Made by a program: the position numbers and the translations under genes
The notes under the pieces: generated by a model
What the model saw: only the letters and a program-made list of their open reading frames with translations
What the model was told of the DNA's origin: nothing
Database searches by the model: none
From: Antarctobacter heliothermus
GTDB lineage: Bacteria; Pseudomonadota; Alphaproteobacteria; Rhodobacterales; Rhodobacteraceae
Direction: 5' to 3'
NCBI RefSeq assembly: GCF_900188425.1
Contig: NZ_FZON01000014.1
Location: forward strand, 34,260-98,259
DNA length: 64,000 nt
In this document: positions 18,084-26,860 of the stretch, piece by piece
How the letters are laid out: each line of letters starts with the position of its first letter
How positions within the stretch are numbered: the stretch's first letter is position 1

Positions 18084-20468
18084 ATGTGCAGGTCATTTCA
18101 AACAAACAGGTTTCAGGTGCCAAACCGCGTAGCGATTTGCAGACAGACCGGCATGGTCTATCGCACGGCGCAGGGCCGGGATCAGCCCGGTTTCAGCGGC
18201 ATCTACATCGACTCACTGGACATCACCGGCCCCGGCATCGTGGCCGTCATAGGGCGGTCAGGCTCTGGCAAATCGACGCTTTTGAGTGTGCTGAGCGGTC
18301 TCAAGGCCCCCAACCTGGTGTCCGCCGGGGCCGACGGGTCACAATTGCGCCTGTTGCCGGGCGGCGAGGACAGCGCCGATCTGCTGGCTGGGGCGCGACC
18401 AAAACCGGGCACGGTCAGTTTTGTCTTTCAGGAATCCTACCTGATGAAGAGCCTGTCGGTCGGGCTGAATGTCGATATGGCGCGCGCCCTGACCCGGCCT
18501 CGGCTGGACGCCGCGCGCTTTGCAGGGCTGATGACAGAATTCGGACTGCTTGGCCCGGACGACAAGGCCCGTGGCCTGCGCGACATGCGCGTGTCAGACC
18601 TGTCCGGTGGCCAGCAGCAGCGTATCGCCGTGGCCCGCGCCCTGGCCGCCGACCCGCGCGTGATCTTTTGCGATGAACCGACCAGCAGCCTGGACGCCGC
18701 AACCGCGCGACGGATCATGGAGCACTTGCGCGGCTGGGCGCTGGACAGCGGCGCGACGGTGATCTGGGTCACACATGACGAACCCCTGGCGCTAGAGATT
18801 GCCGATGCCGTGCTGTGCGTCGACAAGGGCCGCGTGCTGTCGCGGGACGGCGCGCCGCTGACGTTGCCCCCGGTCCACGACATCGCGGCACGACGCGCGG
18901 CGCTGGATGGACTCAAGGCGCAGGGGGCGGATCTGCCCGCGCTTGACGACCGCTTGTTCGACCGGAACGGTCTTGTTCTGAACCCTGCGCGCGCAGAGCG
19001 GCGCAACGCCAACGGCGCTCCAAGGGAAACGCCCACACCTGCGCGGTTCAACCTGTTCGGAACTGTGCGGTTTATCTGGCGCTTTGTCTTGGCAGAGCTA
19101 TTCCCGCGCCAGCCCGCAGACCTGAACCCGCCGGGCTGGCTGCGGCGCATGTCGCGGCGGGTCTGGGGCGGACCGTTCCAGTTCACCCGCCCGACCTTTG
19201 CGCTGATCATCCTGCTGGGTATCCTTGCGGCCTATGCCACGCTGTTCGGGACCGCGGTTCTGGATGCGAAATTCGCCCGCGATCTGTCGCGACCAGAGGT
19301 GTCACACTACACGTTGGAACGGTTCGGAGACGTGGACAGCACGGCCGAGGACCTGCTGTCGCTGCGCGCGGTGCGACAGATCGAAAGCGATCTTGCCGCC
19401 CGGTTTGCGCCAGAAATCGCGGACGGCGCGCGACCGCCGCAGGTCTTTGGCAGGCGGCTGGAGCTGAGCGTGCGCGCGGCGGACCTGCAAGTGGACTGTG
19501 ACGGGGCGCGCAACCGCGCGGGCAATGCGGTGCTTGTGGTCTTTGACCACGCAGAGCCGCTGTTCCGCGGCCTGCCGGTCAGGTCCGCAGACGGGCCGCC
19601 CAAAGCCATCGGGTCCGTCGACAAGCCCGACCTGCGCGATGCCGCCTTTGTCACCCCGGATTTCCTAAAGCGTCGCTTCGGCATAGACCCGGGCGATCCT
19701 GTGCCGGACCAGTTCTGTTTCGGCACCGAAAGGTTGCTCAAGCCGGTGCGCATTGCCGGGCTGATCGCCGAAATTCCCGGATCATCCGTGCTGAGCGCCG
19801 AAATCGCGATGACCAACGACGCCTATCTACGGCTGATGAAATCCCCCGACGTCCGCCCCAATCACTGGGGCAACAGCTGGCCGCCTTTTGACAGCGCGGC
19901 GCTGTATTTCGATGCGGATTATGCGGAAAAGCTGTTCTGCACCATCGACGCATGTGCCGACCGGCCCGAGCTATATGACCAGATCCACGGCCCTGGGTAC
20001 AAACTGAACGATGACGCGCTGGCGCAGGTGCGGCGGTTGCTGAGCATTGCGCTGGGCAGCCGCAACCTGCTGTTTGCCGTCATGACGGCCATGTCCATCT
20101 CCATCGCCATTGCGGTTGCCCTGTCGGTGCAGGCCTTCATCGTCTCGAATGAACGCTTTCTCAGCATCATGCGCGCCGTGGGCTATCGGCTGGGCCACAT
20201 CGTGTTCCTGATGCTGCTGGAACTGCTGGTGATCACTCTGGTCGCCACCATCGCGGCCGGTTTCGTTCTGGTGGTCAGCCATCAACTGCTGGCGGCACGC
20301 ATTGCGCGGGTCTGGGATCTGGCCCCCGACTGGCTGGACTGGTCGGTTGTCCAGACCGCACAGGCCGTTGGGTTGGCCTATGGGCTGGTGCTGACGATCG
20401 GTCTGCTGGTGGTGGTACACTGGTGGCGCAGCCACCGTGACATTGGACAGAAACTGCAAGGCGTGTGA
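18084..20468 (+). CDS. ABC transporter ATPase-permease fusion, MacB/FtsX-like
   Basis: About 794 residues. The ATPase comes first: Walker A GRSGSGKS (57-64), Q-loop FVFQESYL, signature LSGGQQQR (173-180), Walker B VIFCDEP, D-loop SSLD and H-loop VTHDE. Then come a first membrane helix (~372-389), a large periplasmic domain of about 270 residues, and three helices near the C-terminus, the FtsX/MacB (type VII) topology. Such proteins usually transmit ATP-driven movement across the membrane rather than move a solute through it. It is first in a unit with three exported or membrane proteins of unknown function. The start is uncertain: ATG 18084 has a poor site, and GTG 18117 has AGG six bases before it. 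Confidence 0.85.
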   Translation: MCRSFQTNRFQVPNRVAICRQTGMVYRTAQGRDQPGFSGIYIDSLDITGPGIVAVIGRSGSGKSTLLSVLSGLKAPNLVSAGADGSQLRLLPGGEDSADLLAGARPKPGTVSFVFQESYLMKSLSVGLNVDMARALTRPRLDAARFAGLMTEFGLLGPDDKARGLRDMRVSDLSGGQQQRIAVARALAADPRVIFCDEPTSSLDAATARRIMEHLRGWALDSGATVIWVTHDEPLALEIADAVLCVDKGRVLSRDGAPLTLPPVHDIAARRAALDGLKAQGADLPALDDRLFDRNGLVLNPARAERRNANGAPRETPTPARFNLFGTVRFIWRFVLAELFPRQPADLNPPGWLRRMSRRVWGGPFQFTRPTFALIILLGILAAYATLFGTAVLDAKFARDLSRPEVSHYTLERFGDVDSTAEDLLSLRAVRQIESDLAARFAPEIADGARPPQVFGRRLELSVRAADLQVDCDGARNRAGNAVLVVFDHAEPLFRGLPVRSADGPPKAIGSVDKPDLRDAAFVTPDFLKRRFGIDPGDPVPDQFCFGTERLLKPVRIAGLIAEIPGSSVLSAEIAMTNDAYLRLMKSPDVRPNHWGNSWPPFDSAALYFDADYAEKLFCTIDACADRPELYDQIHGPGYKLNDDALAQVRRLLSIALGSRNLLFAVMTAMSISIAIAVALSVQAFIVSNERFLSIMRAVGYRLGHIVFLMLLELLVITLVATIAAGFVLVVSHQLLAARIARVWDLAPDWLDWSVVQTAQAVGLAYGLVLTIGLLVVVHWWRSHRDIGQKLQGV

Positions 20469-20510
20469 CGCTGGGACGGGCGCACTGCACCGCGAGGAGA
20501 AACAGAGGTC

Positions 20511-22748
20511 ATGAAACATCCGAGGTTTGCGATCCTCTTTTGGCTGGGTCTGTCCGGGGGCGCGCTGCACGCCCAGGAACCGCCGGTCTGTGACGCGGTG
20601 CTGGTCGCCTATGCCGAAAGCCGTCTGACAGGCGGTCTGTCCGCCATGCGCCTGTTGCGGGACGAGACCCCGCTGTTCGATCCCCTCGCGCCGCCGTCCC
20701 CCGAAGCGGCTCCGGCATTTTCCGGCTTTTTCGGGCATCAGGCAGAACGCCAGCGTGACCCGGTGGATTTCAACACCACCGGCGCGTTCCGGCACGAAGG
20801 CTGCATAGAGGTCACCGGCATCCTGCGGACCGACAAGAGCCTGGAGGAACTGCCGCGCCGCGACGGCAAACCGATGCCGGTGTCGGTCTTTGCCTTCAAC
20901 ACGGGAGTGTTCGGCCTGGCCTTTCTCGAAGGCCCCTCAATCACCGAAACAAATGCCCGGATGAGCGTCGGCCCCCTGCTGATCCACCCGGATCTGCGCG
21001 GCGGCGCCGGCACGTTGACACCCCAAGCCGATGCCTTTGCCGATTTCAGCGTTGCGCCCTACATCGCCAGCCAAAAGGAAGAGACGCTCACCAAGGGCGA
21101 GTGGGCGTGGATGGCGCTTGACCTGCGGCAGGGCAAGGGGCGGCAACTGGTTGCCGTGACCTGCGACACCGGGTGCGAGGCCTATCTGAGCGACTTCAAG
21201 GCCCGGCTTCTGGCCGCCAGCGGCCCGGTGCAGCCGATTGCGCCTCCGGTGCCCGACCTTGTCCGTGATCCTGATCCTGCCCCTGACCCGGTGATCGCAA
21301 CCGGCACAACCGTGCCAAAACCGAACGACGATCCCGCTGTCTTTGTGGATGAAAGGCTTTCAGTCACGTTGATCGGCCCCGAGGGTGAGGTGATCCTACT
21401 GGACAGCGTCCGACTCGCAGAGCGCGCCGAAGGCCACAGCCCGGAGGACAAGCGCGCCATTCACGCCGCGCTGGAGGCCCTGCACAGCGGAGCAGAGGGC
21501 CGCGAGGCTGCGGTTGCACAACTGATCGGCTTCGGCGTGCTGGACGCAGGATTGCAGGCCTATGCCATCGAGGTGGCAGAGCGCGGCTATCGCCTTGTCC
21601 TGCGTGCGCCGCCCCCTCCGCCGCCCCGCCTGCTGGCCGGGGTCGACCTGCTGCTGGCGGACCCGCCTGGCAGCGCCATCGTCGCCAACTGCGTCCCCGA
21701 GGTCGAGATTTCCCATCCTGATCACCCCTCGCTCCGCCTGCCACTGGAGATCGACCTGAAAAGCGCGATCGTCGGCCCCGACGGCGAAGAGGTCTATGGC
21801 CGGTTCACCCTGTCCAGCGACAGCACGGCCCCCGTCATGACGATGCCGCTGCGAGAGTTGAGTCTGCGCCTGTTCGCCCCGGCAGAGGTCAGGCCCTACG
21901 CCGACGCCCGGCCGCAACCCTCCAGTTGCAGCCTGTCCTGGGGCGGACGTTTCCCCGAAACCGACCTGCCACTGGCGGACGTGTCCGACACGTCTGACCT
22001 GCCTGTCTCCGTGACCGAGGACGGTCGCGTGATTTTTGCCGATGCGGCGCTGACCAGCACCGCGCGGCCGGTCTTTGTCCTGCTCTACAACGCCACCGGA
22101 CTGGAGGACACAAACGGCATGCCGCTGCGTCCGGACCTGTATCCGGGTTGGACCCATGACCGTGGCGGGCGCGACATGATGTCGGCGCTGAGCATCCTTG
22201 CCAGTTCCGCACAGGCCGTCTTTGCCCGGCGGGTCGAGGATCTGTTCCTGTTGCAGGCGGCTGGAGGTGTGGACAAGGGATTTCTGCCGCCCGAACCCCT
22301 GACCGCCGACAGTGCGCTGCGCGCCGCAAAGACCTTGAACCCAGGTGAGGTTGGTCCGCTGAACCTGGAGAACGAACTGAAGGCGCTCGCTGGGTCCACC
22401 GCCGCCCCGCCCCGTTTTGTCATTCTCGGGCGCAGCGGACTGGACGCAGGCACCGACTACTGTGCCACGCCCCCCGCCTTGCCGGACCGCAGTCGGCGCG
22501 GATCTCTGGTGATCGATTTCCTCAGCCAGCAGGCCACTTTCAATCTGTCAAAGCCGGTACAGGCGGCGCTGATCAACCCAACGGGGACCGAAACATTTGC
22601 CGCAGCCGCCGAACGGCTGGCCACGCGCTGTCCCGACGATGGCAGCGGTCTGGCCCACTGGGTTCTGACCCCCGATGTCGCGAACCAGTTGGAACTGTTT
22701 CACGCCCTCGAAACTCTCGCCCCTTATCTCTTCGGAGACCTGCAATGA
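20511..22748 (+). CDS. exported protein of unknown function (envelope cluster)
   Basis: 745 residues with a good site (GAGGAG upstream of ATG 20511) and a signal peptide ending ALHAQEPP. No known domain is recognised with confidence. A Pro/Asp linker (~residues 240-275) and a run of seven prolines (~367) split it into at least three parts. The segment RPVFVLLYNATGLED, followed by alternating helices and PRFVILGRSG, has the look of a degenerate von Willebrand A fold lacking the DxSxS metal site, which is speculative. Scattered cysteines suggest periplasmic disulfides. Its last codons overlap the vWA gene as ATGA, so the two are coupled in translation and probably work together. Confidence 0.75.
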   Translation: MKHPRFAILFWLGLSGGALHAQEPPVCDAVLVAYAESRLTGGLSAMRLLRDETPLFDPLAPPSPEAAPAFSGFFGHQAERQRDPVDFNTTGAFRHEGCIEVTGILRTDKSLEELPRRDGKPMPVSVFAFNTGVFGLAFLEGPSITETNARMSVGPLLIHPDLRGGAGTLTPQADAFADFSVAPYIASQKEETLTKGEWAWMALDLRQGKGRQLVAVTCDTGCEAYLSDFKARLLAASGPVQPIAPPVPDLVRDPDPAPDPVIATGTTVPKPNDDPAVFVDERLSVTLIGPEGEVILLDSVRLAERAEGHSPEDKRAIHAALEALHSGAEGREAAVAQLIGFGVLDAGLQAYAIEVAERGYRLVLRAPPPPPPRLLAGVDLLLADPPGSAIVANCVPEVEISHPDHPSLRLPLEIDLKSAIVGPDGEEVYGRFTLSSDSTAPVMTMPLRELSLRLFAPAEVRPYADARPQPSSCSLSWGGRFPETDLPLADVSDTSDLPVSVTEDGRVIFADAALTSTARPVFVLLYNATGLEDTNGMPLRPDLYPGWTHDRGGRDMMSALSILASSAQAVFARRVEDLFLLQAAGGVDKGFLPPEPLTADSALRAAKTLNPGEVGPLNLENELKALAGSTAAPPRFVILGRSGLDAGTDYCATPPALPDRSRRGSLVIDFLSQQATFNLSKPVQAALINPTGTETFAAAAERLATRCPDDGSGLAHWVLTPDVANQLELFHALETLAPYLFGDLQ

Positions 22749-25210
22749 TCCGCCTGTTCCCCCTTGTTTCTGCCGTCTCGGCGCTGATTGCGCTCCCCCT
22801 GGCCGCGACCGCCCAACAAGCCGACAGTTTCGTCAGCCCCTCTGGCACTTGCCAGACCGATCTATACGAAAAGATCTCTGCCTATCCGCGCAGCGGCAAC
22901 AGCGTCACGGTCCGTGCCCAGCAGATCAAATCCGGACGCCTTGCGCCGCAACCGATGACAGACTCGGTGATCCCGCCGTTTACGCCGGTCAAATGCTTTG
23001 CCCGCACGGACGACCTTGTGCTGATCCTTGCCGAAGAGGGTCAGAACTTTTGCGGCTGGGTGCCGCGCACCGCCCTGCTGGGCGGGGCACAGGGCGATAC
23101 CGGTCCGATCACGCCGCTGAACCGGGGGCGCGCCTGCCCGTCGCTGGATCCGATGAGCGTCTCTGACTATTGCGCCCGCAAAGAGGAACTGGGCAGCTTT
23201 GAAGCGCTGTGCGAAGAGATGCGCCAGCCCGACGGCAGCTTTGCCGACAACCCGATCGAAACCAAATTCCTGACATGGAACGCCAACGCCGATGATCCCG
23301 CCGACCGCACTGCCGTCGCGCGCTATTCGGCACCCGACACGGGCGCGCGGCTGGACAGCGATCTGTCGATCTTTTCCGTCTTCAAGGTCTGGGACGTGGC
23401 GGCCTCAGCGGATGGCGAAGAGCTGTTTGTCCTGATCGGCCCGGACCAGAAGACGGTCGAGGGCTGGGTGCTGGAAACCGCCGGAACGGTCTGGTTCTCG
23501 CGCCTGACCACGTTCTTCGAACGGGGCGCGACAGCCCCGATCCTGACCGAAGCCCCCGGCACCGCCGCCGCCGAACCGCTGGCCGTGGTGCCACCCAATC
23601 TGGACGAGATGCTGTCAGGCGGTGAGGATTTCGACAAATACCCGGTGCTGGTGGACAACCGCGCGCCCGAGGCGACGCTGGGAACCCGGCAGGAACCGCA
23701 TCTGGAGATCGCCTTTATCGGCGCGCGCTGTGGTGAAAACCAACTGTGTTCCGACACCGGAGGCGATCGCGTGGTCGACAAGATCAGCCTGCTGGATTCC
23801 GTCGACGTCTTGTTTGTCATGGATGCGACCGCGTCGATGGCGGACTACTTTCCCATGGTCGCCGAAGAGGTGGCCGACATCGCCCTTGCGCGCGCCTCGA
23901 CCACCAACCGCTTTGGCGCGGTGATGTATGGCGATTTCCTGTCGAGCCGGGCGATGGACCACGGCGCGCCGATGCAGATCAAGACCGCCGTGCCACTGAC
24001 AGAGATCTATGGCGGGGATGAGTTTGACCCGCTGCAAACCGCCGATCTGTTCATCGCCGACCCGGTGGGCGGCAAGCCAGAGGCCGCCTTTGCCGCGCTG
24101 TATCAGGCGATTTCATCAGCCGATTGGCGTTCTGACGGCGTGCGCATTGTTGTGCATATCGCCGATCACGGCGACCGGGGTTCGGCGCCCGATGCGCTGG
24201 TCGAGCTGATGTCGGCGCAGAACGTGTTGTATGTCCCGATCGCGGTGCTGGGCGAATTCATCGCCGGGGTGAACGGCGATCTTGTCAGCCAGACCCGCGA
24301 TCTGCTGAACCGGACCCGGATCGACGGCGTGCCAATGGGCATCGACACCCAACTGACCTACGACCCGGCGCGCGGCGGCCAATCCGACGATGAGGCGCGC
24401 CTGCGCATCCGCCAATCACTGCGCGGCGCGACGGAATTGCAGGACGTGATCAGCACCCAGATCGCCAGCATCCTGCTCAGCGGTGAGGAAAGCACCGTGG
24501 CGGAATCGAACCGCTATCCGCCCGGCTACGCGCAGCTGGTGGCGGCGGCGCGCAAGATCTACGGCATTGATCTGGATGACGTCCAAGGCTCTGCCGAGGC
24601 GCGGACATTGGCCGCCAAGGGCTATGTCGCGGTGCCGCCCGACGGCACGTCGGACGATTGGGACTACTTCGCCGCCATCAGCCCGAACGACGTCAAGCTG
24701 TTGTCGGAACAATTCGACATCCTGTGCAAGTCGATGCACGACACCGGCGCAGAGGGCCTGCTGTCCAACGCCCTGCGCGAGGTGATCGAAATCCTGACCG
24801 GCGATGTGCTGTCACGCGACAACGCGCTTTACTTTGCCTATTTCGACAACCGCGACGACATCCCGCTGGTCAACCGGACCATTCTCGGGGACGGCGTATT
24901 TGAACTGGGACAGGACCTTGGCAGCCTGTCCAGAGCCACCCGCACCCGGGTCGAGGCCTATCGGCGCGAGGCGTGCCGCACCCGCAAACTGCTCAAGCTG
25001 ATCGATTCCAACCTGCGGGTGGAACGCCCGTTCGAAATTGGGCCGGACGGGCGGCCCGGTGATCTGGTCTGGGATCAGGTCGAACAGGACTATGACGATC
25101 TGACTAGCCGCAAATACATCTGGCCGCGTATCGGGATCGGCAATGTCCAGACCATCTATCTGCCGCTGGACTACATGCCGCGCCCCTATGATGAGGTCCG
25201 CACCCAATGA
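22745..25210 (+). CDS. exported von Willebrand factor A domain protein
   Basis: 821 residues with a signal peptide ending AATAQQ. Residues ~30-115 and ~175-255 look like two SH3-like modules, each ending with a GWV segment (CGWVPRTALL, EGWVLETAG). A vWA domain starts at ~352 with VDVLFVMDATASM; DATAS (360-364) is the metal-site motif with Thr in place of the first Ser. IVVHIADHGDRGS supplies the later metal-site Asp. A C-terminal region of ~270 residues is unassigned. The module order recalls the extracytoplasmic half of T6SS-linked PpkA kinases, but no kinase is present. It overlaps both neighbours by ATGA. vWA domains bind proteins through a metal ion, so it is probably an assembly or sensor component. 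Confidence 0.85.
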   Translation: MIRLFPLVSAVSALIALPLAATAQQADSFVSPSGTCQTDLYEKISAYPRSGNSVTVRAQQIKSGRLAPQPMTDSVIPPFTPVKCFARTDDLVLILAEEGQNFCGWVPRTALLGGAQGDTGPITPLNRGRACPSLDPMSVSDYCARKEELGSFEALCEEMRQPDGSFADNPIETKFLTWNANADDPADRTAVARYSAPDTGARLDSDLSIFSVFKVWDVAASADGEELFVLIGPDQKTVEGWVLETAGTVWFSRLTTFFERGATAPILTEAPGTAAAEPLAVVPPNLDEMLSGGEDFDKYPVLVDNRAPEATLGTRQEPHLEIAFIGARCGENQLCSDTGGDRVVDKISLLDSVDVLFVMDATASMADYFPMVAEEVADIALARASTTNRFGAVMYGDFLSSRAMDHGAPMQIKTAVPLTEIYGGDEFDPLQTADLFIADPVGGKPEAAFAALYQAISSADWRSDGVRIVVHIADHGDRGSAPDALVELMSAQNVLYVPIAVLGEFIAGVNGDLVSQTRDLLNRTRIDGVPMGIDTQLTYDPARGGQSDDEARLRIRQSLRGATELQDVISTQIASILLSGEESTVAESNRYPPGYAQLVAAARKIYGIDLDDVQGSAEARTLAAKGYVAVPPDGTSDDWDYFAAISPNDVKLLSEQFDILCKSMHDTGAEGLLSNALREVIEILTGDVLSRDNALYFAYFDNRDDIPLVNRTILGDGVFELGQDLGSLSRATRTRVEAYRREACRTRKLLKLIDSNLRVERPFEIGPDGRPGDLVWDQVEQDYDDLTSRKYIWPRIGIGNVQTIYLPLDYMPRPYDEVRTQ

Positions 25211-26385
25211 CGGCCCCGGTCGGCACGCCGCCCTACTACAGGTTCCGCAGTCAGGCGCGGTATTCCCGCGCGCGGGCCGACCTGCTGGGCTGGTATCTGA
25301 CCTTTCGGCAGACGGATACGGATGAGCCGTTCGATCTGGCGGTGTTCTCCGCCGGGGTGCCTGCGGATAGCCCGTTGTTGATGGCGCTGGAGCATCGCCC
25401 CGAGGAGGCACAGCCGGAAACGCTGGGCGCGGCATTGGCGTATCTGCGGGTCTGTTTGCAATTGGCCGAACAGCACTGGCCCCCTGCCGAGAGCTTTGAG
25501 GCGGCCTTGGCGGCAACGCGGACATCCGGCGCGGCAGGGGGGTCAGCGTCGGAGACTGTCGCAGCGCCACCGCTACCGCCACCCGAACCGGCCGATCTGT
25601 CCCCACCACCACCACCACAGCCCCGGCGACGGCACCCGCTGCGGCGGGCGTTGCGTGGTCTGATCCTGCTGGCGCTGCTTGTCGCGGCCTGCTGGGGCGG
25701 CGGGCGGTTGCTGCAAACCACGGTCGAGCGGCGCGCCATGGCCGCCGACCTGCATCGCCCGCTGCCCGCCTTCGTTTCTGCCCTGTCGGGACTATCCCTG
25801 TCCTTGCCGGGGTTTGCGTCGGCCTGTCTGGGCACAGCGCCGGACAATTGCCGCAAGAGCGATCCGGCACAGCCCTATGCCACCCCCCTGCACGCCGATC
25901 TGGCCCGCGCCCGCAGCGCCTCCAGCCGGATGCTTGCCGCGCTCGCGCCTCTGGCACCGGAGGACGGCGCGGACTGGATCGTGGCGACCCCGGCTCAGAA
26001 CTGCCGGGTCGGCGGCGGCGATACGCTGGAAGACGACTGGCGGCTGGTCTCATCCTTGTGCCGGGTTCGTGAGCGGTTGACGGAGTATGAACTGTGCCTC
26101 GTCGGCCATCCGATGATCTCTGACCGGCAATGCGCCGACCTGATGCGCCTTGCGATGGCCGATACGGCGTTTGACTGTACCGATTGCCCGCCCCGCCCCG
26201 CCAATGTGTTTGATCCCCGGCTGGAATGGACCCGTGAAAGCCGGGTTGCGGCGGGTCTGGTGCTGGAGGTCCGCCGCTTTGCCGCGCCTGACCCGATCCT
26301 GCGGCTTACCTGGACCCGGCTGACCGGGGATTATCTTTGGCTGCGCGCCGAGGCGCTGCGGCACTACGCGGCGCTATCAGACTGA
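25207..26385 (+). CDS. single-pass membrane protein with cytoplasmic Pro-rich N-terminus
   Basis: 392 residues. The N-terminal ~135 residues are soluble and end in a proline-rich stretch (PPLPPPEP, SPPPPPQPRRR). A basic cluster precedes one membrane helix at about 153-173 (LILLALLVAACWGGG), so the N-terminus should be cytoplasmic. The periplasmic C-terminal ~215 residues contain about nine cysteines, consistent with disulfides. No family recognised. The ATG overlaps the vWA stop (ATGA). The last 80 bases overlap the 3' end of the opposing membrane-protein gene. It may link a cytoplasmic partner, such as the ABC ATPase, to the exported proteins (inference). Confidence 0.75.
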   Translation: MTAPVGTPPYYRFRSQARYSRARADLLGWYLTFRQTDTDEPFDLAVFSAGVPADSPLLMALEHRPEEAQPETLGAALAYLRVCLQLAEQHWPPAESFEAALAATRTSGAAGGSASETVAAPPLPPPEPADLSPPPPPQPRRRHPLRRALRGLILLALLVAACWGGGRLLQTTVERRAMAADLHRPLPAFVSALSGLSLSLPGFASACLGTAPDNCRKSDPAQPYATPLHADLARARSASSRMLAALAPLAPEDGADWIVATPAQNCRVGGGDTLEDDWRLVSSLCRVRERLTEYELCLVGHPMISDRQCADLMRLAMADTAFDCTDCPPRPANVFDPRLEWTRESRVAAGLVLEVRRFAAPDPILRLTWTRLTGDYLWLRAEALRHYAALSD

Positions 26386-26860
26386 TCCCGATCCCGACCA
26401 CCAACCAGACGGCCAGCAGACCCGGCGCGGACCACGGCCAGAGCGCAAAGGGAGAGGCCATGGGCGGGGTGGTCAGCACCTCGATCAGACCGACATGCAG
26501 CGCGCCGCCCAACACCGCCACACCGACAGCCCCCCGCCCCTCGAAGAACAAAAAGGCAGAAAGGCACGCCGCCCCGCCCGCGCCCAGCATCAGGACCACT
26601 GCCGCCCCCTGCCCCTGCATCTGCGGTAAAACGGAAAACAGCACCCCGCCAAGAAAGGTTGCCAGCGCAGCCGCTGGCAGCGCGCGCGCACTCCGGCCCG
26701 GCCACAGCCCCACCGCCAGCACCAGTCCCGCCGCCAGTGTCCCGAACCAGCCGCCCGGCCGCAATGCCGCCGGTCCGATGCCCTGCCAGACCGCCAACAG
26801 CGTCAGGGCGACCAATGCGATCCAGCCCAACATCCGCGCACGCGACCGTAGGCGCGTCAC
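26306..26860 (-). CDS. multi-pass membrane protein of unknown function
   Basis: 184 residues with about six hydrophobic helices (MLGWIALVALTLLAVW, LAAGLVLAVGLW, LPAAALATFLGGVLF, AVVLMLGAGGAACLSAFLFF, AVLGGALHVGLIEVL, LLAVWLVVGIGISLIAP) and a basic C-terminal tail. No family recognised. It starts as ATGA at the stop of the gene before it (26857-26860), so it is the last gene of a three-gene - strand unit. Its last 80 bases run antisense to the end of the neighbouring + strand membrane protein gene. Confidence 0.75.
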   Translation of the reverse strand: MTRLRSRARMLGWIALVALTLLAVWQGIGPAALRPGGWFGTLAAGLVLAVGLWPGRSARALPAAALATFLGGVLFSVLPQMQGQGAAVVLMLGAGGAACLSAFLFFEGRGAVGVAVLGGALHVGLIEVLTTPPMASPFALWPWSAPGLLAVWLVVGIGISLIAPRSAAAPRRAAKDNPRSAGSR

